Assembly (NCBI GenBank): GCA_964425195.1 | Contig: CAYRLG010000011.1 | Span: 1 to 64,000 of the forward strand | Direction of reading: 5' to 3' | Length of the DNA stretch: 64,000 nucleotides | DNA from: Desulfamplus sp964425195 | Lineage (GTDB): Bacteria; Desulfobacterota; Desulfobacteria; Desulfobacterales; Desulfobacteraceae | The notes under the pieces: model-generated | Databases searched by the model: none | The model's input: the letters and a program-made list of their open reading frames with translations, nothing else | Told to the model about the DNA's origin: nothing | Program-made: the position numbers and the translations under genes | In this document: positions 36,221-45,058 of the stretch, one piece after another | How positions within the stretch are numbered: position 1 is the stretch's first letter | Layout: every line of letters begins with the position of its first letter

Positions 36221-36532
36221 TTATATCTGGATAGAGTTTATTTTTACTGCTGTATAAGATTGTCGATGTCCTCTCATTCGTTTATAGGACTTTCTGCGTT
36301 TATATTTGAATACAATTACCTTTTTCCCTTTACCTTGCTCAATAATATTGGCACTTACAACCGCATTTTCAATAAGAGGTGAACCAAGCGTTACTTTTTC
36401 TCCATCAGAGTATAGAAGAACATCATTGAATTTGATTTCGCTGCCTACCTCACCTTCAAGTTTTTCAAATCTAAATACCTGCCCCTCTTCAACTTTATAC
36501 TGTTTACCACCCGTTTTAATTACCGCGTACAT
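36221..36532 (-). CDS. rplU: Ribosomal protein L21
   Basis: A 103-residue L21 protein. The start is set at MYAVIKTGGKQY because AAGGAGAGATATAGT stands directly before that ATG; an upstream ATG would add six residues that contain this ribosome binding site. KGKKVIVFKYKRRKSYKRMRG is the rRNA-binding tail region. It is the first gene of the minus-strand housekeeping operon, so the promoter should lie within about 36540-36690. A weak AACCC...GGGTT hairpin (36570-36592) is visible in the leader. Confidence 0.97.
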   Translation of the reverse strand: MYAVIKTGGKQYKVEEGQVFRFEKLEGEVGSEIKFNDVLLYSDGEKVTLGSPLIENAVVSANIIEQGKGKKVIVFKYKRRKSYKRMRGHRQSYTAVKINSIQI

Positions 36533-36696
36533 ACTATATCTCTCCTTCATTCATTTATACAATAATTTAAACCCGTTATTAAATTCTGGGTTATTAACCA
36601 ATATATGGGTATTAAAAAAATTCTGGATACTATGATGAAAAAGCTGTTTTGTCAAGGTAAAGATTAACGCTGTTATTACGTAGTGTTTCAATATTG

Positions 36697-37476
36697 TTAG
36701 GCAAGTGTTAAAAATTTTGATGCAAGTTGTCTAATCTCATTAGGAATAGTTGAGACATCATCAAATGGACGAACTCCTTTTCTGTCAGCCTCTGCAATCT
36801 CTTCAAATTCAGGTAAAAATCCTATAATTTCAAATCCTGATAGTGACTGTTCGATCCTCTGTTTATCTTCGTTATTTCTAACCCTATTTCCAAGAACCAC
36901 TATTCTTTTTATTCCAATATCTTGACCAAGTTGCCGTATTCTTTCAGCAGCAATTCTACTTCGTTGACCCGGATTTACTACAGCTACAAGGGCATCTACA
37001 GCTCCTGAGGTTGCTCGACCAAGATGCTCCACTCCAGCCTCCATATCCATTATGACAATATCTTTTCTGGCAAGAACCAAGTGATTCATTAAGGCTTTAA
37101 GTATTGTGCTTTCAGGACAGATACAACCAGAACCTCCCTTTTTAACTGTTCCCATAACTAATAGTTTAACCCCATCTCGCTGTCGTGAAAATCTTTCAGG
37201 TATATCATCTACTTTAGGGTTAAGTGTAAAAAAACCTCCCATAGTCCCTGGTTTTGCACCTGTCCGTTCTGCAATCAAAGTAGTCAGTTCAGAAACAGGA
37301 ATTATAGGGTCATCTTCTGGAATTCCAAGAGCAGCAGCAAGGTTAGTTACAGGATCAGCATCAATTGCAATGACTCTATTATTTGGATCAATGTGGGCAA
37401 TGGTTCTTGCTAAAAGTGAAGTGATAGTTGTTTTTCCTACACCGCCCTTGCCACCAATCGCTAATTTTAAGCCCAT
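36697..37476 (-). CDS. cooC: CO dehydrogenase maturation ATPase (CooC/AcsF-like)
   Basis: A 259-residue MinD-type ATPase that helps load nickel into CODH or ACS. The deviant Walker A KGGVGKTT sits at the N-terminus. An ATG at 37476 preceded by AAGGGA is preferred over one 10 codons upstream. A CxC pair, GSGCICPES (about residues 110-118), is the family's metal-binding CxC motif. It ends the acs gene region, downstream of an unknown 99-residue gene. Confidence 0.9.
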   Translation of the reverse strand: MGLKLAIGGKGGVGKTTITSLLARTIAHIDPNNRVIAIDADPVTNLAAALGIPEDDPIIPVSELTTLIAERTGAKPGTMGGFFTLNPKVDDIPERFSRQRDGVKLLVMGTVKKGGSGCICPESTILKALMNHLVLARKDIVIMDMEAGVEHLGRATSGAVDALVAVVNPGQRSRIAAERIRQLGQDIGIKRIVVLGNRVRNNEDKQRIEQSLSGFEIIGFLPEFEEIAEADRKGVRPFDDVSTIPNEIRQLASKFLTLA

Positions 37477-37555
37477 GATTTTATTTCCCTTAAATATTGT
37501 AACCATTCAAATATTTTTAAATTTGAAATAGTATGTTTTTAAGATATTCCAAACT

Positions 37556-37855
37556 CTATAAAATTTCATTTTTCACAAGACTATTTGCATCCATCATAAA
37601 TACCTTATATCCATTTGTTTTTGCATAGTTTATAAGGTCATCTTTGATAATTGCTTGAATTTCATACTTTCTTTTTATTAAATCCTTAGGCATTAAAAGA
37701 AAGCACTGTTGAGCTTCCTCTTTTGTCTCAAAGATTGGAATAAAAGGCTTAATAATACTATCTGAAGAGAAACCCATCAACTCTTCAGCCTCTGTTCCAG
37801 GGTCTTGAACCACCACATAAACCCACTGTTTTTTTATCGTTATATCTATATCCAT
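37556..37855 (-). CDS. Unknown 99-residue protein between acsE and cooC
   Basis: A soluble 99-residue protein of mixed alpha/beta pattern: strand-rich start (ITIKKQWVYVVVQDPG), central EELMGF, and helix-rich end. A single Cys lies near the centre (AQQCFLL). No recognised domain or signal peptide. It lies in the acs operon region between a terminator (37911-37945) and cooC (80 nt away), so it may share the cooC transcript. A role in CODH maturation is only a guess from position. Confidence 0.65.
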   Translation of the reverse strand: MDIDITIKKQWVYVVVQDPGTEAEELMGFSSDSIIKPFIPIFETKEEAQQCFLLMPKDLIKRKYEIQAIIKDDLINYAKTNGYKVFMMDANSLVKNEIL

Positions 37856-37910
37856 AGTTATTCCATGATGATAAAACTTCTGTATTTTTTTAAAAAATAT
37901 TGTTAAATCA

Positions 37911-37945
37911 AAAACCCCTCACTTGCAAGAGAAGAGAGGGGTTTT
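37911..37945 (-). terminator. Terminator after acsE
   Basis: AAAACCCCTC (37911-37920) and GAGGGGTTTT (37936-37945) form a perfect 10-bp stem with a 15-nt loop. Both strands have T-rich flanks. On the minus strand it is 96 nt beyond the acsE stop and would end the acsD-E transcript. Confidence 0.8.
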
Positions 37946-38040
37946 GTGTTTATTTTTTTAAGTTATTGATTTGTAATATTGTGGTTATTTTATACTCTCG
38001 GAAATAGAGTATATAACAGCAATATCTTTTTTTTATACTA

Positions 38041-38946
38041 TTAAAGCTCAAGCCATGAATCTGAGTATAAGGAGTTACCAAGAATAACATTTACAGTTTT
38101 GGCATAGTTTTGCATCTCTTTAGGAAGTGAGGCAATGTCAGGCTGATTTCCATCCATCATACCGTAGATCAAATCTACAATATCCTGACGCTTACCCTTT
38201 GCAATCGCTGTGAGTTGTTCATCAAGAGGATCTGATATGACAGATTCCATGCCATATTTTTGAAGCATAACCATGTATGTCTGATTCATTATTGGTCTTA
38301 GATGGCTTGGAGGACCGTTAGAAATATTTGAAAGACCACAGGTACTTTTTGCACCAGGAGCAATGTCCTGAAGCATTCCTTGAAAATTCATGAGGCTAAT
38401 TGCCTGTGGCTGCTGGATATTTACTGGAGTTACAATACCATCAACCCAAATACGTTCGTTAGGAATACCCGCTTCGTTTGCATAGTAAAGAAGCTCAACA
38501 GCAAGTGCAGCTCTTTCATTTTCATCTCTTGGAAGCCCTTCTGGTCCCCACATTAATGCTACAAAGTCTGCATCATACTTAACTGCTATTGGCACCATAA
38601 TCTCGTATCTTTCAGGTCTTGCCATGATTGAGTTGATAATGTGGGGTTTGTTTGCTGGTTTTGCAACTTTAAGACCAGCTTCAATAGCATCAATATTTGA
38701 TGTATCTAAAAGAAGGGGCATTCCAGGAACTGCTTCTTGAACAACTTGAATTACCCAAGGCATAAGCTCAGTACCAAACTTTTTTGCAGGTCCAAGATTT
38801 ATGTCAATATAATCCATTCCCTTCTCTTTTTGCATTAAAACTTCTTTCTGAATAGGCTCTGGGTTACGTTTAGCAGGATCAGGCTCTTTGAACTGTTTTC
38901 CAATAACAGTGGAAATTACATTCAGACTTTCTCCGAAAAGTATCAT
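38041..38946 (-). CDS. acsE: Methyl-THF:corrinoid iron-sulfur protein methyltransferase (AcsE)
   Basis: A 301-residue pterin-binding TIM barrel that transfers the methyl of methyl-THF to the cobalt of AcsCD. Motifs include MDYIDINLGPA, LLLDTSN and STCGLSNISNGPP. It lies downstream of acsC in the CODH/ACS operon, which separates it functionally from the paralogue at 21448-22248. The 122-nt gap to acsC holds two palindromes. Confidence 0.94.
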   Translation of the reverse strand: MILFGESLNVISTVIGKQFKEPDPAKRNPEPIQKEVLMQKEKGMDYIDINLGPAKKFGTELMPWVIQVVQEAVPGMPLLLDTSNIDAIEAGLKVAKPANKPHIINSIMARPERYEIMVPIAVKYDADFVALMWGPEGLPRDENERAALAVELLYYANEAGIPNERIWVDGIVTPVNIQQPQAISLMNFQGMLQDIAPGAKSTCGLSNISNGPPSHLRPIMNQTYMVMLQKYGMESVISDPLDEQLTAIAKGKRQDIVDLIYGMMDGNQPDIASLPKEMQNYAKTVNVILGNSLYSDSWLEL

Positions 38947-39040
38947 AGTCTCTTCCTTTTTATTTATCTGTTTTTTAAATAGGGATACTGTTCCCTACTG
39001 CTTCACAAAATTATGATTACCATACTATAACTAATCATAA

Positions 39041-39068
39041 GTAGGGAGCAGGCGTGCCTGTCCCCTAC
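39041..39068. repeat. GTAG...CTAC palindrome, copy 3, directly after acsC
   Basis: GTAGGGAGCAGGC pairs with GCCTGTCCCCTAC, 28 bp in all, with a mismatched dinucleotide inside the stem. It abuts the acsC stop codon at 39069. An adjacent 9-bp inverted repeat TTATGATTA/TAATCATAA (39011-39019 and 39032-39040) lies just downstream in the transcript direction. Confidence 0.6.
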
Positions 39069-40409
39069 TTATTTTGTTTTCAGGAATGCTGGCAGATGGG
39101 CAGCTTCTCTTGGACCTACTGTAATAGTCCAGCCAGGCAGTTCCTCTTCCACATCACCGGCAATTGCTGCTGCATAGCCAGGAATAATCAGCTCTTTATG
39201 TTTTACCTTGTCCATAATACCGGATTTCTTAACAAAAGCTCCAACATCATCACCGCCAAATTTACCAGCAGCCCAAGCTGTAAGAACAGAAAGTCCTTCA
39301 GAATCCTTAATAAGCAGCCAGCAAGGAACTTTACTTCCTTCAATTTCACCTGATACAATAAAGTATGTCAGAGCAAAGTTAGTAGTTACGGCTACAGGAG
39401 AGTTTTCATTAGGATTACCAATTGGGTAAATACCTTCAGTAACTGTCATTGGTCTTTGAGGATCAGTAAATATATTTAATCTTTCAAGAAGGAGCGGGAA
39501 TAAAGATTCTGGTCTAAAATCAGATAGAACAACAATTCCGCCGTATTTTGCTACAAACATAGCAGCGATAAGGGTTTCCATATCAAGATTAGAAGCCATT
39601 TCGCATGGGAATGTAATTGTTGGGAAGCCAAGTGCTTTGTTTCCAGCTTTTAATGCAGCACGACGAATAGCAACTTGATCTTCAAGGGCTTGCTTAATCT
39701 CTCTGGAACCTGAATCAATAACAATATCTTTAATTCCCATTCCAGTAAGTTTCTCTGTCAAAGGAATAAGTGCGGATACAGAATCAGCTTTAACTGCAAC
39801 AGGAAGATCGTTTTCTTTTGCAAGAGCACCCATAGCATCAATATTTGCAGCCGTTGCAGCATAAAGTAGCGGACGTTTGAAACCAGCAGCTTCAACCCCA
39901 GCTTTCATAACATCAACATCTTCTGTCATCAAAATTAAGTTGAATTCAGACTCAGATGCGATCTTTTTAGCAGTTGCAGCAAATGCAGCAGCTCCTTTGC
40001 CACTATCTTTTACAACAACAAGCTCTGGTCTTAAATTCAAACCCACACGCTCATATTGGAAAGCGTTATAGATTTTAAGTTTTGCATCAAGAGTAGATGC
40101 ATCTATATCTGAAGGGATCGTTGCAGCAAGAACAGTAGGATTAAAAAAGGTTTTTTCATGTCTGTAAAGGACGGTTTCACCACCGGTTGTTGTCTGACGT
40201 ACACCTTTTCCAAGTTTAACAGGGCGAATTGGAGGCGCTGATGCTTCAGCAAGTTTTTCTCTTGCTTCATCTGACACATAAGGGCAACTGTCCAATTCAG
40301 CCTTTCCAGATGCTAAATTCATAGCAAATGCAAGGCAGGTGGGAACACCACACTCCTTACAGTTGGTCTTTGGAAGGAGTTTGAATATCTGTATTCCGGT
40401 TAATGCCAT
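39069..40409 (-). CDS. acsC: Corrinoid iron-sulfur protein large subunit (AcsC)
   Basis: A 446-residue gamma subunit of the corrinoid iron-sulfur protein, methyl carrier between AcsE and ACS. The N-terminal [4Fe-4S] cysteines C17, C20, C25 and C42 follow the CX2CX4CX16C spacing of the acetogen protein. A TIM barrel and C-terminal B12-binding domain follow. It pairs with AcsD, encoded upstream in the same operon. Confidence 0.96.
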   Translation of the reverse strand: MALTGIQIFKLLPKTNCKECGVPTCLAFAMNLASGKAELDSCPYVSDEAREKLAEASAPPIRPVKLGKGVRQTTTGGETVLYRHEKTFFNPTVLAATIPSDIDASTLDAKLKIYNAFQYERVGLNLRPELVVVKDSGKGAAAFAATAKKIASESEFNLILMTEDVDVMKAGVEAAGFKRPLLYAATAANIDAMGALAKENDLPVAVKADSVSALIPLTEKLTGMGIKDIVIDSGSREIKQALEDQVAIRRAALKAGNKALGFPTITFPCEMASNLDMETLIAAMFVAKYGGIVVLSDFRPESLFPLLLERLNIFTDPQRPMTVTEGIYPIGNPNENSPVAVTTNFALTYFIVSGEIEGSKVPCWLLIKDSEGLSVLTAWAAGKFGGDDVGAFVKKSGIMDKVKHKELIIPGYAAAIAGDVEEELPGWTITVGPREAAHLPAFLKTK

Positions 40410-40438
40410 TGTTATCTCCTCTTTAGTATATGATTTGA

Positions 40439-40471
40439 TGTAGGGGTAAAACTTAAAGAATTACCCCTACA
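40439..40471. repeat. GTAG...CTAC palindrome, copy 4, between acsB and acsC
   Basis: TGTAGGGGTAA (40439-40449) pairs perfectly with TTACCCCTACA (40461-40471), an 11-bp stem with an 11-nt loop. It belongs to the same general GTAGGGG/CCCCTAC family as copy 3. It is 30 nt upstream of acsC. Confidence 0.6.
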
Positions 40472-40522
40472 TGTATTTAATTTATTATCAATCAAATGAC
40501 TATCTTCTAATTAGACAAATAG

Positions 40523-42736
40523 TTACCCAATCAGAGGTTCCATGCTAAGTGCTGGATGTCCTTTTTCCTGAAGAAATGGAAGTATCTCCTCTTCGGTTAT
40601 TCCTACAGTTTCATCAGCAATCTTGTCATAAAGATCAGGAACACCCATTTCTGCCCCTCGTTTTGCTATACGATCTTTTAACTCTTCTTTTAGCATCTTT
40701 GGCATCCAGACCATTCTTAAAAGACCTCCATCCCCAAGTATGAATTTACCCTGAGTGATGTTGTGTTTTGAATGACCAACAAAGCCGGGAGAAGATGCAC
40801 CACCGCCCATTACACCAGCAAGAGTTGTGAACTTCATACCGCAAGGAGTGTCGCCTGTATAATCACGACCAACAGTCATAACGCCGTTGCATGATGGAAG
40901 CATTGCAGCAATACATTCGCAACAACCGCAAGTTGTCATTGGATCATAAACCATTGAGTAAAAATTATAATGTGTGACAGCTCCTCTTGATGCTTTCTGG
41001 ACAAACTCATTAACACCTTTCCACTGTCCAAGTTTTGGATCAATACATTCGCCTTTTTCAATTGGCTGATTTGGACCAGTTGGGTTGATCTCGTAGGAAG
41101 CACGGCAATCCATCCAGTTGTAAGCACCGCAAAGACCAGTTCTCTCTGGGCTTACAGAACATACATGGCTTGGAGCAAACGACTGACACAGTGTACATGA
41201 GTAGAATGTTTCAACGTCTTCGTCTTTCATTTTGTCAACGCGAGCATCACGAGTTTGATACTCTGCCCTTGCTCTTGCTGTCATTTTGTCAACATCTTCT
41301 TTTTTGGTGAAAAGAGTTACCTGCACCTTATCAACAATTTTCTTGAAATCTTGATGGAATTTTGCATGGAGAACAACACCGATATCTTTAAGTGTAAAGC
41401 CTTTATCAATAGCTGCTTTACTGATGCGAACCCATGAAATATCACGCTGACCAATGTGCATGATACCCTGAATATAGTTGATAAGATGGTGAATCTGACG
41501 CTCCATGATTGGCTCAAAATCTTCCTGGAACTCACGTCCAGCAATCTGAACAAAAATTCCAAGCGGGAAGGTTCCTCCCTCTTTAAGCTCTCCAACATCT
41601 GGACCATCAACTATAACCTTACCATCTTCAATTTCATTCATCTGAGCCATCTTAACAAGCTCTGTACACTGAGTCTTTCCACCACCGCACTGCGCATAAA
41701 GATCAGCACCTCTTACACGCTCACCTTCAAAAGCAGGACCAAAAGCACATGGAATGTTAATTTCAGTTACATTAACCTTTAATCCTCTGATCTCAATTGA
41801 TCTCTGGCACATCTCTTCATGTTTAACGTTGGTTACAACATGCTCGTATGTACAGATACCAGTTGGAAGAATCTGAGGAATATCAGTATCAGCAATTGTT
41901 GGGAAACCCCAGTTTACGCAACCAGCAGCAGCAACACCCCACTCTGTTCCAATATCACCCAAAGCATTTACAAAAGCAAAAATTCTCTCTTTGTTGTACA
42001 TTAGAATCTTTCTGTAATCACCCGGTTGAACGCCACCAAATGCCATAGCAGCTCTGTTTGCAAAACCAAGCGCAAATACAGCAGATGAAATATCAGGACC
42101 AAAAGGCACGATACGGGTATTCCAGCCAATCTGAACTCCAGCTTCAATCAACTGTTGAATTACAGTTTGACCATTATGGTTGGCAGCACAGAAAATGTAG
42201 AGATTTTTCTTCTGGTAATCTTCAACAATCATCTTTGCGATTTCAGGAGTTGGAGCCGCTCCTACGATAGCTGCAAAGCCAGGTGCAGAACCATCAACAA
42301 ACTCAACACCTCTTTTTCTCAAAATAATGTCATCAGCAGGACCCGTCCATATTTTGCCATTTTCAAGATCAGGATCCTCATGTGGATAGTAGAAATCCGG
42401 GTTGGTTACTGATCTTAGTGCCTCTTTAACTTCGTATGCAATAATACCAGCCATACCAGCATCAAGAAGAGGTCCAAGATATGGAAGATGGTTTTTGCTC
42501 TTTACATGTGGGGGCAAAAGACCTCTTGCAAACTCAAGTGGTTTTTTAAGGTTTTCAAGATTGGTTACTTTAAGACCTGTGAGAGAATAAATTACTGGAA
42601 GATAATATCCAGTATTAGGAAATTCGACTTTTGTATCTGCATTATAGGTTTGAAGGGCATTTCTGTAAAGACCCTCTACCTCTGAAACAACTTTATATCC
42701 ACCCTGAATAGCTGCAAATGCTATTAATTTAGACAT
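40523..42736 (-). CDS. acsB: Acetyl-CoA synthase (CODH/ACS alpha subunit, AcsB)
   Basis: A 737-residue bacterial acetyl-CoA synthase that joins CO, a methyl group and CoA. The A-cluster ligands are conserved: C514, C517, C526, C536 and the C603-G-C605 motif. Their spacing matches that of the Moorella enzyme (506, 509, 518, 528, 595, 597) exactly. The N-terminal CODH-binding and tunnel domain is present, so this is the full bacterial form, not the short archaeal type. It lies between cooS and acsC. Confidence 0.97.
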   Translation of the reverse strand: MSKLIAFAAIQGGYKVVSEVEGLYRNALQTYNADTKVEFPNTGYYLPVIYSLTGLKVTNLENLKKPLEFARGLLPPHVKSKNHLPYLGPLLDAGMAGIIAYEVKEALRSVTNPDFYYPHEDPDLENGKIWTGPADDIILRKRGVEFVDGSAPGFAAIVGAAPTPEIAKMIVEDYQKKNLYIFCAANHNGQTVIQQLIEAGVQIGWNTRIVPFGPDISSAVFALGFANRAAMAFGGVQPGDYRKILMYNKERIFAFVNALGDIGTEWGVAAAGCVNWGFPTIADTDIPQILPTGICTYEHVVTNVKHEEMCQRSIEIRGLKVNVTEINIPCAFGPAFEGERVRGADLYAQCGGGKTQCTELVKMAQMNEIEDGKVIVDGPDVGELKEGGTFPLGIFVQIAGREFQEDFEPIMERQIHHLINYIQGIMHIGQRDISWVRISKAAIDKGFTLKDIGVVLHAKFHQDFKKIVDKVQVTLFTKKEDVDKMTARARAEYQTRDARVDKMKDEDVETFYSCTLCQSFAPSHVCSVSPERTGLCGAYNWMDCRASYEINPTGPNQPIEKGECIDPKLGQWKGVNEFVQKASRGAVTHYNFYSMVYDPMTTCGCCECIAAMLPSCNGVMTVGRDYTGDTPCGMKFTTLAGVMGGGASSPGFVGHSKHNITQGKFILGDGGLLRMVWMPKMLKEELKDRIAKRGAEMGVPDLYDKIADETVGITEEEILPFLQEKGHPALSMEPLIG

Positions 42737-42791
42737 ACTTTCCTCCTTCGTTGAGGATTTATCATTTTTTATGAAAAATATAGCACAAAAA

Positions 42792-42848
42792 CAGAAGAGA
42801 TTATTGATTTGTTTCCATCGCTATGTGAAATATATTATATCTCTTCTG
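42792..42848. promoter_or_regulatory. Hairpin between cooS and acsB
   Basis: CAGAAGAGAT (42792-42801) and ATCTCTTCTG (42839-42848) form a perfect 10-bp stem around a 37-nt loop in the 146-nt cooS-acsB gap. No T-run is present; an RNA processing or stability element is possible. Confidence 0.4.
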
Positions 42849-42882
42849 ATGACAAATCATACATATTATTAAGTCTTAAGAA

Positions 42883-44907
42883 TTAAGCCTCAAGTTTCTG
42901 GCGATCAGCCATATCCATAAGAACTCTCTCTCTTGCCTTATCAATACCTAATTCTTTACGTTTCTTATCTATATGGGCAATCATCTTATGTGCATGTTCA
43001 ATTGGGTCTTCTGTTACATCCCATTTTCCGCCATACATCTTTTCCATCTCTTCAAAGAGATATTTCTGGAATACAGGAGCACCTGAGGTAGGAAGGGTTC
43101 CTCCAAATACAGTATAAACACCTGAGGTTACAAAGTACTGACCAATAGAGATAGCTTTTTCGCTCATCCACTCAGGAGCACTTCCAGCAGCAGGTAGATC
43201 AGCAATGTCATTACCAAGTCCACCAGCTTTTACAACTTCTGTAGCAGCAAGAAGGATACGGCTGTTGTCAACGCATGAACCAAGATGTAGGACAGGTGGA
43301 ATACCAACAGTTTCACAAATTTCAGCAAGACCAGGACCGCAATAAACAGCAGCAGACTCAGGGGTAAGAAGTCCGTGCATAGCAGCAGTAATAGCACTGC
43401 ATCCAGTTGAAAGAACTATTACATCGTTTTTGATAAGCTCTTTAATGATAGTTATATGGTGTTCATTGTGTTTTGTTCTTGCATTATTACATCCAACAAC
43501 ACCAGCAATACCTCTAATACGACCATTGATGATGTTATCATTTAATGTGTAGTATGTGCCTCTGAATGTTCCACCTAAGTGATACTTGATAGATTCAACA
43601 CCAAACCCTGCGATCTGGCTTGCTTTGTGCTGTGGAATCATAACGTCAGCAGCACGGTTCTGGAAGTTATCTATTGCCATCTTCACAATACGGGTAGCAT
43701 CTTCAAGAGCATAATGTTCATTAAATTCAATATGAATTACGTTCTCTTGCTCCATTCGAGCAATTGGATGAGTTGTGATAAGTTTTGTGTGGAAGCATTT
43801 TGCAACATTTGCAAGGTTTTGGAATATACATTGAATATCAACAACCATTGCATCGCAAGCACCAGTTATAATTGCAAGCTCTTGTTGCAAGAAGTTACCC
43901 GCTGGTGGAACGCCATGACGTTGAAGAATTTCGTTAGCTGTACAACAGATACCACCAAGCTGAATACCGGCAGCTCCTTTACTCTTTGCGTAATCAACCA
44001 TCTCCTGAGACTGAGCAACTGCAACAATCATTTCGGAGAGAATAGGCTCATGTCCATGAACTATTATATTGACATGATCTTTTTTCATTATACCAAGGTT
44101 GGCTTCTGACTGTAGAGGATATGGAGTACCAAAAAGAATATCTTGAAGATCAGTTGCAAGCATTGAACCACCCCAACCGTCTGCTAAACTTGCTCTTGTT
44201 CCCTGCTTGATCAAGTTTTTGTAGTCTTGATCTACGCCCATGTGGGTACGGTGCATGATCTCAACGATCTCTCTGTCAATATTTCTCGGTTTTACACCAT
44301 ATTTTTCCCATTTTTCATAGAGAGGCTTTGGAGCACGTTTCAGATAAAGAAGCTCTCCGTCCATCTTACCCCATTCATTGAGTGCCTTTTCAGCAACTTC
44401 TATAGCTATCTCATCAATATCTCTGTCAAGGGTTTTACCTTCCACTTCAACAGTTGTGGCAACATTTAAATGTGGAGCTACAGCAAGAAGTTTTTCAGTA
44501 TCTTTAATTTTGTAAGCATTGGTCTGTTTCTTTGCAGCAGCCATAAAAACTTCAGCAACTGATCTTCCATGATCAGAGTGGGCAGCAGCACCGCCGGCGA
44601 TCATTCTGATAAAGTTTCTTGCGGCTATTGTATTTGGTGTTGCTCCGCAAAGACCTTTTCTTGTATCTTCACCAACTACTCCACCTTTTGGAAGTGGGAG
44701 TCTGCATGGACCCATTGCACAGTTTTTGCAGCAGATTCCCTGAATTCCGATATTACAGGGTTTCATATTCATAGCTCTGTCAAAAACAGTCTCTACTCCA
44801 AGTTTATGGGAGCGAACGATCATCTCCTGTGTTGCAGGATCAATTGATGATTCTATAGGGTCAGCAAGTTTTGCCCCCTTTTCTACTTTCTCTTTTTCTT
44901 CTGCCAT
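42883..44907 (-). CDS. acsA: Ni-Fe carbon monoxide dehydrogenase catalytic subunit (CODH/ACS beta, AcsA/CooS)
   Basis: A 674-residue CODH that reduces CO2 to CO for the acetyl-CoA synthase. The N-terminal B- and D-cluster cysteines are visible (C51, C59, C60, C63, C68 in KPCNIGIQGICCKNCAMGPC). Further C-cluster segments include GGICCTANEILQRHG and VGCNNART. Length fits the family. A 9-bp hairpin (44936-44962) lies in the leader. It is second in the acsD-cooS-acsB-acsC-acsE order. Confidence 0.97.
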   Translation of the reverse strand: MAEEKEKVEKGAKLADPIESSIDPATQEMIVRSHKLGVETVFDRAMNMKPCNIGIQGICCKNCAMGPCRLPLPKGGVVGEDTRKGLCGATPNTIAARNFIRMIAGGAAAHSDHGRSVAEVFMAAAKKQTNAYKIKDTEKLLAVAPHLNVATTVEVEGKTLDRDIDEIAIEVAEKALNEWGKMDGELLYLKRAPKPLYEKWEKYGVKPRNIDREIVEIMHRTHMGVDQDYKNLIKQGTRASLADGWGGSMLATDLQDILFGTPYPLQSEANLGIMKKDHVNIIVHGHEPILSEMIVAVAQSQEMVDYAKSKGAAGIQLGGICCTANEILQRHGVPPAGNFLQQELAIITGACDAMVVDIQCIFQNLANVAKCFHTKLITTHPIARMEQENVIHIEFNEHYALEDATRIVKMAIDNFQNRAADVMIPQHKASQIAGFGVESIKYHLGGTFRGTYYTLNDNIINGRIRGIAGVVGCNNARTKHNEHHITIIKELIKNDVIVLSTGCSAITAAMHGLLTPESAAVYCGPGLAEICETVGIPPVLHLGSCVDNSRILLAATEVVKAGGLGNDIADLPAAGSAPEWMSEKAISIGQYFVTSGVYTVFGGTLPTSGAPVFQKYLFEEMEKMYGGKWDVTEDPIEHAHKMIAHIDKKRKELGIDKARERVLMDMADRQKLEA

Positions 44908-44935
44908 TAGAGGTTCCTCCTCCTGTTATGGAAAT

Positions 44936-44962
44936 GGTTATCACTATAAGAGTGTGATAATC
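44936..44962. promoter_or_regulatory. Hairpin between acsD and cooS
   Basis: GGTTATCAC pairs with GTGATAATC (9 bp with one G-U), loop of 9 nt, about 30 nt upstream of the cooS start. It is another structured gap in the acs operon. Confidence 0.4.
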
Positions 44963-45058
44963 ATAATTATTTCAGGCATATCTTTAATATTTTTGTTTGT
45001 TTTAATCTTTTAAGACAATAGACGTTAAAAAAATTAGACAAAATATATATTTACAAGT

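Noticed and set aside
6385..40471. CRISPR array interpretation of the repeated palindromes
   Set aside because: The copies are single, far apart and lack regular spacers and cas genes.
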